A DNA stretch of 64,000 bases, taken from Przewalskia tangutica (lineage: Eukaryota; Streptophyta; Magnoliopsida; Solanales; Solanaceae). Of the stretch, positions 10,315 to 22,420 are shown piece by piece. The stretch is from contig CM056733.1 of the NCBI GenBank assembly GCA_029844215.1, forward strand, positions 7,871,501-7,935,500. Reading direction: 5' to 3'. The notes under the pieces are model-generated. The model worked only from the letters and a program-made list of their open reading frames with translations, did not search any database and was not told where the DNA came from. The position numbers were made by a program, and so were the translations under genes. The stretch's first letter is position 1. The number at the start of each line of letters is the position of its first letter.

Positions 10315-13300
10315 TGTTATACCGTATTTCGGTATATGCGTAATGACGTGCGAGAAAAATTTGAACTTTACATAGGCTTGGCGAATTAACTTTGTTCACA
10401 ACACCCGATTAGAGTCGTTTTTGTGAAAGCGTTTCCACGGCTTTCGTAGGGAAAATTCCGGCTATGTCATTTTTAATTTTTGCGGATTTTTCCGAGAGGC
10501 GAAACATTTTGGATCAACAAGAGGCGACACTTGTCACCTCTCATTGGAACACCTTGCGGTAATTGTGGTGGTAGAAAGTATGGCCATTGTGGTCAAGGGT
10601 TGGTAGGATATTTTTGTGTTAGTTGGCTAGTGTGCACTTGGCAAGATCTTGGCCCTACCCTGGCTATGCACTGGGCTAGATCTTGGCAATTGGTTGGCCT
10701 TGGCTTGGACGAAAAATACCCCCCCCCCCCTTTGGAAGACTTATTCATCCATTCCACAAAGTTTCTTAGTCTTGAAAGCCTTCCCCTCTCCCTTGTAGTG
10801 GTTCGTCCCTCCTCTCCCTTTGAGAAAGGCCTTTGGCCGAGCACCCTTTCCCCTCGTCGAGAGTTCCCCAGTGGGGTGGTAGAGGGTATACACCCCTCCT
10901 TGTGGTGCTAGTGGGGTACCTCCCAGCCTAGTTGTTCTCGTATAATACCCCTCTTGGTAGAAATACTCTCAAAAGTATTGTTATAATGCCCAATTACCTT
11001 AGCCAGTATACCTTGTAGTATTCTAAGGTTATACTTATCTGAAAAGCCGTAAATACTATTATACTTCCCGTCAGTCACCAAACCGAAACCCTAAGGAAAT
11101 CTTCATAGTTGGTTGAAGTATTTAAGTAGAAGTTGGTTAGAACTTCTAAGGGTTGTTTGGAGCGGATTGGAGCGCACGGAGTAGGAGCTAAACCTTGCTC
11201 AGGATCGACATTAACTTGGATAATTATGGGCTTATCGAGGTAATTATCTTGTCCCCCTATTGTAATTGGAAATTACATGTTGTTAGACTATATAGTTGAA
11301 GTATACTATATATAGAACTGAACGTAGTATCGTGATGTCTTTTGACTTAAGCTGAATAATAAGAAACCTTTTGAAAGAAGAGTCTTGAGCTGTAATTACA
11401 TAGGTGTATTACGATGAACTTGTGTAGTTTTTACGTGAGGTAGAATTGTACGTCCGGATTAGGCGTATAACCCCACTGGTTGGCTTGGTAGCGGCCCGAT
11501 AGAGGAGGAGATTTCTGCTGTTGCGGGGAGGTCTTTGCAATTTTACGTAGAATGTTCTCTGAAGAGATCTAGATGTTAATAAAGCGCCTTGTGGCCTTAT
11601 AGGTTGAAGTACTACGTGTGGCGCGATCTACTTGGCTTAAGGAGTAGCGACGGTTGGAAGTACTTGGGCGTTTTGCTATTAGTCGATACTCGTCGCGAGG
11701 TATGTGAACCTCTTCCTATCTATTCTAGCATGATATGTGTGAACTACGTGATGCGGTGACGTCGTGTGCTAAATGTATTTGATTGGTTTAAAACATAAAG
11801 TGTTATAACGACTTTATGGGAAGTTGTTATAACGACTTTATGTTGGTAAGAAAATACTTGTGGTTTTAAAAGGTAATCGATTTGAACTATAAGCGGCTTG
11901 TTATGGGTTAATAAAGAACTTGAAGTAATACTTGGTTTTGAAAACTTAAGAGTTATACTAGCTTTATGGGAAGTTAGGTATAACGGCTTAAGAATGTTTC
12001 TTGATTTGGAAATCAGCATGTGTATCGACAAACCAACTGCGGCGTTAATAAAAGGAAATGTTTTGGATTAAGTATTATTAAAACCGGTAGAAACTTCCAT
12101 CTGCATAGAAGCTAAGATGAGACAAAATGATATTTCCTAGGTCATCGCTGCTGTAATAAGATTGTTATAAACAAGAATATCCTACTCACATATAAGGCTT
12201 ATGTTTCTCAGATGGTTTAAAAGAGAATTATATTCTTAAATAAATAAGGCTAGGAACTACGAAACCTTTCTAAAATAAGAAACGTGAACATTTGAAATTA
12301 GGCAAACTTGGGCGTTTGAAAAAGAATGTTGTTACTTGGTTTTACTAAGAGAAGTGTTTTGATTTACTTCAAAAGATAATCACTCTATTGTTATATACTA
12401 CGGGTATTGTGTGACTTTTGTGAAAGTAACATATCTTTAAAGAGTTATTTTATAAAGTACTTTGGGGATAATAAACCGATCTCGTTAATCATATAGTAGA
12501 AAGTACCTTATGTGTGAATAACTTGATTGTATTGGTTTGTGATAGCCTTGTAATACCTTCGTGTTGATTTGATAAGTAATCATATTAGGATGCTACGTGT
12601 GTTAGTATTCTGTGATGTTTGTGTAAAGGGGTTTTCCCTTGATTGTGCTTATGTTGTTTAAACGATAAAGCGTTATGTTGGTATTATACCACTCACCGTG
12701 TTTCGGGGTTGTCGCCTCCGATGCGGGGTAGACTCGAGCGATGCAGGACCGTGATTCGAGAATACCTCATGCGGGTCCCGGCCTATGCGAGCTACGAGAG
12801 TTCCAGGTTAGTGTGCGGCCTTTATGGTCATGCGGTCTATGTGGCCATGCGGACTGCGAGTCCAGGACGATGCCGGGGAGTAGCTGCCCTCGATGCGGGG
12901 TTATACCTCATGCGGGCCTATGAGATTGGCCTATGCGGAGCTGCGGGGAGTTCCAGGGCTAGACGCGCACATTTGATATTGCGGCGGCGACGGCTTTGAT
13001 CATGTGGCGGTGCAGGCAGATATCATGGTACGATTTATGACCTTGTTAGTGCGTAGGTGTTAGTAGTCGGCTATGCCTTCGTGCCTACCACTGTCTTGTT
13101 TTATTTGGAACCAGTGGGACACATTGTTCATGTATTCCTTGGTGCTTTTCTATCATTGGCTGGCGGTGAGGAAGGTATTCCACGGGCATGATTGTTGTTG
13201 TGGGAGTGTGACCCTTTGTTATATTGGTGTGATGACCGAGGCGTGAGTCACGACTAGACATGATCGCTATTTATCGTGAATCGTAGTTTGGTTATCATAC

Positions 13301-13797
13301 ATGTCTCCCGCTTTCTATAGACTACTATGATTTCATTTACTGATATCTTCATGTTTCACATACTTAGTACTGTTATCTTGACCTCGCCCGGGCTGCGTTC
13401 ATCTGCGCGAGTAAAGGTACGCGATCGTTGATCCTCGCTCTTAGGGTCACATTCAGCGTTTGGGAAGCTCGTTCCTCGAGGCTTATCTTCGTATAGTCCC
13501 GGTTGTTGTAGGTGCTTACATTCGAGTATGACGGGGCCTGTCCGTCGTTGTTGTCATATCATTCGTAGAGGTCTTTAGTAATCTTGTTGTGGCGGGGTTT
13601 GTAAAAGGATTAAAGCTGTTGAGTTGAAAGAGTTGTTGTTTTTATATATATGCCGAAAGGCAAGTTTTCACAGGTTATTGTTTATACTTCTGTTATTTTA
13701 TGTTATTGATTTATGTTCCGCTGATTTTCTCTGATGTATGACTACTGGGGTGCCCGGGGTAAGGCACCAGTCACGGGCCCGGGTTCGGGTCGTGACA
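10315..13797 (+). repeat. Element G 3' LTR
   Basis: 3483 bp and a close relative of 4256-7703. The TATA box has become GAAAAATA (about 10711-10718), and a 12-C run follows where the 5' LTR has 5 C. The hairpin at about 11998-12015 is degraded. It ends GGGTCGTGACA. Confidence 0.87.
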
Positions 13798-13802
13798 CGT
13801 AT
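13798..13802. repeat. Target-site duplication of element G, right copy
   Basis: cgtat, identical to 4251-4255. Confidence 0.85.
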
Positions 13803-14204
13803 ATAGCTTAAACCCATCAATAAATAATCTGAAGAAGGGTATACGTGATGGTGCATCATGCGGTGTCTCTGAACCCGGTCTCCCACCTAGAGAGTAGATA
13901 TGATGCGGCCCAGTACTGGAGCTAGATGCTCGCTCCGCCTTACCTCGTAGGAAGAAGTCCGAATCCTATCTGCAGGGCTCTTCTTGCGAGGTGAAGATCT
14001 TTGCTCAGAATTCTCAGGAACAATACTACCCACTCTTTGTGGGCAATCTCTAGCATAGTGCCCCGGATCACCACAAGTATAACATATATCCTGACGACAC
14101 CGTCCTACATGACGTTTCCCACAAATCGCATATCGAGGAGGGGGCATCACCTCCTGCTCTGACCTCTCATGCTGCTGAGAATCTGATGCATAAGAACTCT
14201 GTCT

Positions 14205-14209
14205 CTGCC
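14205..14209. repeat. Target-site duplication of element H, left copy
   Basis: ctgcc, repeated exactly at 32748-32752. Confidence 0.85.
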
Positions 14210-17200
14210 TGTCACGACCCGTTCCGGGGCCCGTGACTGGTGCCTTACCCCGGGCACCCTAGTGATACAACATCAGAGTAATCAGCGGAACATAAAACAC
14301 ATACATGAAACAAATGAAGTATAAGCGATGTCGAGGAAAACTTGCCTTCTGGCGTATATATGAATAACAATTTTTTCAACATGAACGATGTAATCCTTTA
14401 CAAACCACCGCACAACAGATTTACGGACCTCTAAGAAATGATCGACAACAATGGCGGGACGGGGCCGCCATACCACGAATGTAAATACCTACAACAACAG
14501 GACTATACGGCTGATAAGCCTCGGAGAAAGCGGAGCTTTCCCAAACGCTGAGCTGTGACCCTAAGGCGAGGATCGATGGTGGTGTACCTTTACTGCGGCA
14601 TGAACGCGGCCCAGAAGGAGGTCGATCTGGTACCAAGTATGTGGCGAAAATAAATCGCAAATGAAATCATAGTAGTCTATACAAGCGGAGACATGTATGA
14701 TAACCAAATTACGATTCCTGATAAATAGCGATCATGTCAAGTCGAGGACTCACGCCAGTCATCACTCAAATTTAACAATGGGTCTCACGCCCGCATCAAT
14801 CGTGCGTGGAACACATTCCTCATCTTGGCGATCTATGATATGAAAGCACCAAGGAACACACATGAACACGGGTCCCGCGTGTTATAATAAAGCTATGCGG
14901 GTAAGTGCGAAGGCATAGCCGACTACTAAAACCCACAGTGCAATAAGGTCATAAAGCGTGTCATGATATCTGTCTGACCGTCACATGATAAAAGGCGGTC
15001 ACTGCCGCGATATCAAATGTGCGCGTCTAGCCAGAACTCTCCGCGACTCGCGTAGGCCAACCACATAGGCGCGTGAGGTATAACCCCGCGTCGGTAGCTA
15101 CTCCGGCGTCGTCACGGACTCGCGATCGCGTAGCCACAAAGACCGCGTGACCACGCCGTAAACTAACACGGAACTCCGTAGTTCGCATGGATCCACTGGA
15201 CCCGCGTGAGGTATTCTCGAATCATGGTCCTGCATCGCTGAGTCTACCCGCGTCGGAGGCGACTTAACCTCGGACCTGAGTCAAGGTGAGTGGTACAATA
15301 CCAACATAACGGTGATAGTCAAACAACTTTAAAGCGCGATCGAGGAAAACCCGCTTTACACTAACATCACAAGATACTAACACACGTAGCATCCTAACAT
15401 GTTTACTTATCAAATCAACAAGAAAGTATTACAAGGCTATCACAAACCAATACAATCAAGTTATTCACACAAGGTACTTTCTATTAACAAGTTCGTATCC
15501 ATCCCCAAAGTACTTCATACATTAAATCTTTAAAAGATCCGTTTCTTCCACATAAGTCACCTGATACGTAGTATAAAATAGAGTATTTGTCTTTTAAGTA
15601 AACCCAAAACACTTACCTTTGTAAAATTAAGTAACAACATTATTTTCCAAAGCGTCGAGTTTGCCTAATTTCAAAAATGCTCAAGTTACTTATTTTAGAA
15701 AGGTTTCATAACTCATAGTCTTAATCTCTTTTAAAACATTTGAGTAACATAAGTCTTATGAGTGAATAGGTTATTCTTGTTTATAATAATCTTACTACTG
15801 ACCATGACCTAGAAAATGTAATATCATTTTGTCTCATCTTAGTTTCTATGCAGATGGAGGTTTCTTGGTTTTAATAATACAACTCATTAGTCGAAGACAT
15901 TTTCCTTTATTAACGCTGCGGTGGTTTGGCGATACACATTCGATTTCAAATCAAGAAACATTCTTAAGCGTTATACCTAACTTCCCGTGAAGCTAGTATA
16001 ACTCTTAAGTTTTCAAAAACCAAGTATTACTCTCCTTCAAAGCGATTTATAAATCTTTTGAAATACATCAAGTTCTTTATTATAACAAGCGATTATAATT
16101 CACATCGATTACCTTTTAAAACCACAAAGTATTTTCTTACCTACATAAAGTCATTATAACTAACTTCCCATAAAGCCATTATAACACTTTATGTTTTAAA
16201 AACAATCAAACACAGTTAACACGTATGCGTCTCGTACTACATAGTTCACACATATCATGCTAGAAGAGATAGGAAGAGGTTCACATACCTCGCGACGAGT
16301 ATCGACAATAAGCAAAATGCTCCAAGTACTACAACCTTGCTAGCCCTTTCCACTCCTCAAGTAGAATACGCTACTCTTAGTACTTTCACCTAAAAGGTCA
16401 CAAACGTCTATTAACTTCAAAACACAAGGTCCCATTTCTCTGAGAAAATTCGGCCTCACCTCACATGACAGTAAATCTCCTCCTATCGGTGGCCACCAAG
16501 CCAACCGGGGGTTTACGCCTAACCGGGCGTGTACAATTCTACTCGAATACTACACAAGTCTCTGCATACAGTCTATGTAAATACAAATGCGATTCTTTTC
16601 TTTATTCTTGAGCTTAAGTCAAAAGACATTGCGACATTAAGCTTAGTTCTATATAGTATACTTCAACTATATATTCTAATAACATGTAATTTCCAATTAC
16701 AAAAGAGGACAAGATAATTACCTCGATAAGCCCATAATTATCCAAGTATAAATGTCAATCCTTAGCAACGCTTAGCTCCTACTCCGGGTGCTCCAACCCG
16801 CTCCAAACAACCCTTAGAAGTTCTAACCAACTTCTACTTAAATACTTCAATCATCAATGAAGATTTCCTTAGGGTTTCGGTTTGAGACAAAAAGGACATA
16901 CGGTAGTATTTCCGGGCTCTACGTATAGAGGTTTCTTTGGAATACTACAAGGTATACGGCTAAGGTAATTTGGGTATAGTAACAATACTTTTGAGAGTAT
17001 TTCTACCAAGAGGGGGGGTATTCTACGAGAACAACAAGGCAAAAAAAGGGGGGGTACCCCCACGGCCTAGCCCTAAAGGAAGGGGGGGTGGGTCTCGGCC
17101 ACACCACAAGGAGGGTGCTCTTGCTCGGCCAAGGGCCTGCGAACAAGGGGGGGAGCTCTCAAGACTTAGAGATTTATTTGTGATGAAGAAGTCTTCAAAG

Positions 17201-17881
17201 GGGGAGGGTATTTATAGGCCAAGCAAAGGCCAACCAATGGCCAAGATCTAGCCAAGTGCTATGCAAGTGTAGGGCCAAGATATGCCCAAGTGCCCCCTAG
17301 TCCCTACTCCTTAAAACCCTCACAAATATCTTGCCCAACCTTATCTCCCAATCGTCCCATGTGCCGCCCACCTTGCCCACCAATGAGAGGGTGCCAAGTG
17401 CCGCCCTCTCGTTGGTCCAAAATGTTCCGTCTCTCGGAAAAATCCGCAAAAATACTAAATGACATAGCCGGACTTTTCCCATGAGTTATGTAAAGCGTTT
17501 AGTCGAAAACGACTCTAGCAGGGTGTTGTGCACAAATGTCATTCGGCGAGCCACTGGCGGGGTGACACGTGTCACCCTCCTATTGGCCCAAAATAAAACA
17601 TCTTCGAAAATATCCACAATGGCCAAAATCTAGAAAACAAAGTGGGCCCAAAATCAGTAAATTTCTCCGTGGGCCCAGCGTGACCATTTCCAAAATAAAA
17701 TTCCATAATTCTCTAATATTCGAAGTCCGAATACCAAATCGGGAATCCAATTCCCATTAACGAACCTTTTCCTTCACAAAACCGGAAACTTTTAGGAAAA
17801 ATCACCTCTTTCTTCCTTTCCAATCTTTCACAGTATTCTCGTGCGTCCTCGCATACATACCACGGAACTACGGGTATAACA
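14210..17881 (-). repeat. Element H 3' LTR
   Basis: 3672 bp, paired with 29066-32747. The plus strand begins TGTCACGACCCG and ends GGGTATAACA. It contains an intact TATA box, atgcgg-type repeats (about 15000-15250) and the GTTATAA-CTTTATG motifs in reverse (about 16130-16200). Frames such as 14421-14660 and 16970-17251 lie inside repeat sequence and are not supported as genes. Confidence 0.87.
17209..17216 (-). promoter_or_regulatory. TATA box of H 3' LTR
   Basis: TATAAATA on the minus strand, at the same relative position as in the other LTRs of the family. Confidence 0.6.
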
Positions 17882-17894
17882 TTCTTCCCCTTAG
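17882..17894 (-). other. Element H polypurine tract
   Basis: TAAGGGGAAGAAT on the minus strand, abutting the 3' LTR. The inverted repeat AACATTCG / CGAATGTT follows at 17896-17912. Confidence 0.75.
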
Positions 17895-18866
17895 AAACAT
17901 TCGTCGAATGTTCCTTCTAAGTCTCCAAACATACAAGCCCAGATATAGTCTCTGCTACTATACTTACGAGAACAATCCGCCACGCTTTGGCGTAGAAATA
18001 CTGCGAAAAACTTACATCCAAGTCCACGAGGAAACACCTCTAACATCGCGGCTCACCCGAGGTCTAAAGTATACTCCCATAGCACCCCGTGCAGCCTTAC
18101 AACCTTTCTGATATATCAACACTGCTGAGTACTGCGGTCACGGCCAGAAAACACGACGGGCTGCCCCATCGGCCCGACTGCGGTTGAACGCATCCACGAA
18201 CTAACTCGTCTGTTGGTTAACCAAACATGGGCCTAACACCCTCAAGACCCTACCTCAAGCGGGACCACCACAAACAGACCCCACCACCATACAGGCCGCG
18301 GGTTGACCCGCACGTGGCCTCAACCCGACCCGGCAACGCGCAAAAACTCTAGCTCCCCGATCAGGAAAACTCTCACTAATCACGCTACGAAAACCTAGCG
18401 GTCTTCTTAGCTCAACTACCCTCTTTCATTCCATACTATTTAGGGACCTATCCCAAACATAGCTCCCGTGCACAATGCACTCCGATAAGGATCAAACATA
18501 ACAATGCATCATTACCCGAGATGGCCTTACCTCTAACGTCTTCACGTATAACATTCTAAGGCTCACACCTTCTCTATCCCCCAAATCTTACTTGGTTAAC
18601 TAACCAAGATTTCTAATCACAATTTAACACACTGCTATCGAACATAGCACTTATGATATACCCGTCTTATCACACATCGATCTCAGAGGTTGAGGATATA
18701 CCAGTAACTCTTTGTTTCACTCTAATCATAGGGCTGCCAGGCGCATAAGCGTAGAAGCGATGAACCGCACACGATCCGGTAGGGTGAGTCGTAACATCCG
18801 TGCTACCCTGGTGACGGTTCCTGCAAAATGGCCTGCCGCAAAATAACAAGCTCCCCGCACCACGAT
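17895..18866 (-). other. Element H internal 3' half: integrase trace and conserved non-coding module
   Basis: Read on the minus strand from 18866: a degraded knuckle segment beginning at about 18845 (CYFAAGHFAGTV-like), then from about 18720 the shared non-coding module with the hairpin AATCTTGG / CCAAGTAAGATT (about 18588-18616) and the GGGTCGGGTTG and CCGCGGGT block reversed (about 18290-18340). A short trace of the integrase core lies near 18090-18180. The sequence then goes straight to the 3' tail without the integrase C-terminus or chromodomain linker. The plus-strand frame 17908-18111 is a chance reading. Confidence 0.6.
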
Positions 18867-19249
18867 CGTTATACCGTATTTTGGTATATGCGTGAGGGCG
18901 TCGTAGAAAATTTGAGCCTTAAGTTAGGCAAGTTTGAAATTTGTACACAACACCCGATTAGAGTCGTTTTTTTGAAAGCGTTTCCACTTTTGTTGGGAAA
19001 ATTCGGCTATGTCATTTATAATTTTTGGATTTTTCCGAGAGGCGAACATTTTGGACCAGCGGGAGGGTGACAAGTGTCACCTCATTGGCCTTGAGTGGGC
19101 GGCAAAGGGACGAACAAGGTGGCTTGTTTTGTCTTGGAGTTGGTAAGATATTTTGTGTGCAAGTTGGCTTAGGACACTTGCCCAAATCTTGGCCTTACAC
19201 TTGCCTTGCACTTGGCATAATCTTGGCCATTGGTTGGCCATCCCTTGAC

Positions 19250-19257
19250 TATAAATA
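19250..19257 (+). promoter_or_regulatory. TATA box of I 5' LTR
   Basis: TATAAATA after CCCTTGAC. The 3' LTR counterpart near 24829 reads TAGACATA and has lost the box. Confidence 0.6.
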
Positions 19258-21151
19258 CCCTCTAATGCAAGAGTTATTCTTCATCCACACTTGTGAAATT
19301 CAAGAAAAATACTCCTCCCTCTTGTGTGCAATTAAGTCCGCCACACTACCCCATGAGTGAGCCTTGGCGAGAGCCACCCCTCCCTGTGGTGTTTGGTAGT
19401 AGGGTACCCCACTGCCTAGTTGTTTCAGTATAATACCCTTTGTTGTGGTATAGAAATACTCTCCTAGTATTGTTATAATGTCCAAAATACTTTAGCCCAA
19501 ATACCTTGTAGTACTTTCCAAAGTACCGCTGCTGAAAAGCCCGGAAAATACGATTATACTTTCCTTTAGCCTCTAAACGAAACCACTAAGGAAATCTTCA
19601 CCGTAGTTGAAGTTGTAAGTAGAAGTTGGTTAGAACTTCTAAGGGTTGTTTGGAGCGGATTGGAGCACTCGGAGTAGGAGCTAAACGTTGCTCAGGAGCG
19701 ACGTTATACTTGGATAATTTTGGGCTTATCGAGGTAAACACTACTGTCCTTCTATTGTAATTGGAAATTACATGTTGTTAGAATATATAGTTGAAGTATA
19801 CTATATATAGAACTGAACATAGTATTGTGGCAATGTCTTTTGACTTAAGCCTGAAGAATAAAGAACTGAACTGAACTGTAATTACATAGGGTTGTATTAC
19901 AGTAGACTTGTATAGCATTACTGTGTAGTAGAATTGTACACGTCCGGTTAGACGTGTAAAACCCCCCCCTGGTTGGCTTGGTAGCCGGCCTCGATAGAGG
20001 AGGAGATTTCTGTTGTTGCGGGGAGTCTTTGCCAATTTTACGTAGATTATGGAGCGTTGAGATCTAGATGTTAATAAGCGCCTTGTGGCCTTATAGGTTG
20101 AAGTACTACGTGTGGAGTGATCGGCAGCAGGAGTAGCGGCGGTTTGAGGTACTTGGGCGTTTTGCTATTAGTCGACAATCGTCGCGGTATGTGAACCTCT
20201 TCCTATCTCTTCTAGCATGATATGTGTGAACTATGTAGTGCGGTAGACGTCTGCGTGTTAAGCGTGTTTGATTGTTCTTAAAACATAAAGTGTTATAACG
20301 GCTTTATGGGAAGTTGGTTATAACGACTTTATGTAGGTAAGAAAATACTTTGTGGTTTTAAAGGTAAGCGATGTGAACTATAAGCGGCTAGTTATAATAA
20401 AGAACTTGATGTATTTCAAAAGATTTATAAATCGAGAGTAACACTTGGTTTTAAAGGATTTAAAAAGAGTTATACTAGCTTTATGGGGAGTTAGGTATAA
20501 TGTCTTAAGAGAAGTAAAGAAAATGGTTTAATGATGTTAGAAGTTAAGAGACTTGATCTTATAAGATAAGAGACTTAACTTATTTGTTTTAATGTGGATG
20601 TTTGTGTGAAACCTCATTCGTGAGTAATGAGTACTTGGTTTTATTTAAAGGGGATAATGTTTTACTGATTTCGGAAATCAGAATGTGTATCGACAGACCA
20701 CTGCAGCGTTAATAAAGGAAAATGTATTGAATAATGATGTATCGTATTAAAACCAGTAGAAACCTCCATATGCATAGAAAATAATATGAGACAAATTGAT
20801 ATTACATTTTATAGATCATGGCTGCTTTAATAATTATGTTGTAAACAAGTATAATCTAATCTCAATTGAGACATATATTACTCAATTGTTCTAAAAGGAA
20901 TCAAGTGATTAAGTTTATGAACTATGAAACCATTTGAAAATGAGAAGCTTGAGTAATTGAAACTAGGCAAGCCGAACTTAGGAAAGAATGTTGTTACTTG
21001 ATTTTGGAAAGGAATGTGGGTCGGTCATTCTAAGGCTACGGTATCGGGTGACTTTTATAAAAGTAATGGATCTCTTTTAAAAGAACTTAACGTATGTAGT
21101 ACTTTGGGGTTAAAAACCCGACTTTGGCATAAAATGAAAGTACTTTGAGTT

Positions 21152-21226
21152 GTTGTGAAACTTGCCTATGCTTGTTGTTGTGAAACTTGCCTATGCTTGT
21201 TGTTGTGAAACTTGCCTATGCTTGTG
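21152..21226 (+). repeat. 25-bp tandem repeat, three units, in I 5' LTR
   Basis: Three near-perfect copies of a unit beginning GTTGTTGTGAAACTTGCC. The 3' LTR has the same three copies at about 26724-26798, so the array predates this insertion. Confidence 0.85.
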
Positions 21227-21374
21227 ATGATAGCCTTTGTTGTGCAAGTGTGGTATTTACGTATTCTGCGTCTCTCGATAGAGGCGGTTGACTTGAGAAC
21301 TTACTTGGGCGTCTTTGGCGGTGATGGAGAATTCCACGGGTATGTTTCCATTTTGATTCTTGTCTTGTTGTTGA

Positions 21375-21660
21375 TGTCACATGGGCGTATCTACCGTCTG
21401 ATATTCGGGCATGCGGCCGTGCGGCGGGTTGATTACCGATATATGGTTATTCTTGCGCAACATGGGCGTGTCTACCGTCTGATATTCGGGGCATGTGGCG
21501 TGCGGCGGGGTTGACCACCCGATATATTGTTATTGAGGTTACATGGGCATGTCTGCCGTCACGATGTCCGGGGCATGTGGCCGTGCGGCCTTGTTATTGT
21601 TGCATCATGGACATGTCTACCGTCTGATATTCAGGCATGCGGCCGTGATCTGGAACATGA
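21375..21660 (+). repeat. ~81-bp tandem repeat, four diverged units, in I 5' LTR
   Basis: Each unit carries ACATGGGCGTGTCTACCGTC, then a GGCATG-GGCCGTGCGG block and a gatatat-ttatt spacer. The 3' LTR has the same array at about 26950-27230. The frames at 21212-21514 and 27005-27292 are readings through this array, not genes. Confidence 0.8.
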
Positions 21661-22222
21661 TGGATGTTGTGGCGTGAGACCCATAGTTATATTTGAGTGG
21701 TGACTTTGAGGCGTGAGTCCACGACTTGGCTAACTTTTATGTTGCGTCTTGTATTTTGGTTATCATACATGTCTCGCCTTTTTAAGCTATTATGATTTCA
21801 TTCTGATGTTGTGATTTCACATACTTGGTACTGTTATCTTGACCTCCTTGGCTGCGTTCATCTGCGCGGTAGAGTACATCGATCGTGGATCCGCTCTGAG
21901 GATCTCATTTGGCGTGTTGGAAAGCTCGTTCCTTGAGGCTTATCTTTGGTATGTTTCCACGAGTTGTAGGTTATGGTACATTCGGGGTATGGCGAGGCCA
22001 CTGTCCGTCATAGTTGTTGTAAATCTTAAGTGCAGCCTTTGTTGTAGGCGGGGTTTGTAAAAGGATAAGCTGTTCGGGTTTTTATGTATATCTTGAAAGC
22101 ATTGTTTTGGTTGGCTGTTTATTTATTATATCTCTTGTTTCATGACTCGTGTTTTATTTTCGCTGATGTTGTATCACTAGGGTGCGGGTAAGGCACGATG
22201 AGCCGGGTTGGGCGTTACAAAG

Positions 22223-22234
22223 TGGTATCGAAGC
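22223..22234 (+). other. Element I primer-binding site
   Basis: TGGTATCGAAGC, the initiator-Met-tRNA site with the CAG altered. Confidence 0.7.
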
Positions 22235-22278
22235 GATTAGTCCTCGGAAAGTGTCTGGATCGTGTCTAGTAGAGTCTT

Positions 22279-22312
22279 GATTATCGGTGTGTTGTGCACC
22301 ACATCTATAATC
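22279..22312 (+). promoter_or_regulatory. Leader hairpin of element I
   Basis: Outer stem GATTAT / ATAATC, inner stem GGTGTG / CACATC, loop TTGTGCAC containing the palindrome GTGCAC. This is the best-preserved form, identical in F. Confidence 0.6.
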
Positions 22313-22420
22313 GTGAGGCTATAGGACATTTAGGATTAGTTTCCATTCTTCTCATTACGAGATCGTGCCTTAGAGGCATGTTGTAAGTTGGACCCTACGG
22401 CGTGTTTCGTTTTTACGATT

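Larger units (their letters stand above)
4256..13797 (+). mobile_element. Element G: non-autonomous chromovirus-type LTR retrotransposon
   Basis: A complete element with 3.45-kb and 3.48-kb LTRs (TGTTATACC...GACA), a perfect 5-bp target duplication (cgtat), a primer site, a polypurine tract and a 2.6-kb internal region. The internal region has a broken gag start, a Gag C-terminus with a damaged zinc knuckle, a conserved non-coding module and a decayed integrase tail. Protease, RT and RNase H are absent. The layout matches H, I and F, so the missing middle is probably a feature of the lineage rather than a private deletion. G is inserted in the internal tail of element B. Confidence 0.88.
13798..14209 (-). 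pseudogene. gag: Element B gag, zinc-knuckle (3') segment
   Basis: This is the C-terminal part of B's Gag, separated from its N-terminal part (32748-33770) by element H. On the minus strand the frame 14150-13887 contains a good CCHC knuckle, CYTCGDPGHYARDC (Cys-x2-Cys-x4-His-x4-Cys), preceded by a CGKRHVGRC segment typical of plant gypsy Gag. The knuckle would bind the element's RNA for packaging. No protease motif (Asp-Ser/Pro-Gly) follows. The sequence runs directly into the G insertion and then B's 3' tail, so Gag is the only protein B could have encoded. Confidence 0.8.
18867..22219 (+). repeat. Element I 5' LTR
   Basis: About 3353 bp, paired with 24437-27808. It contains a TATA box, the intact hairpin CTGATTTCGGAAATCAG (20665-20681), three copies of a 25-bp repeat and four copies of a roughly 81-bp repeat (separate entries). 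Confidence 0.84.
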
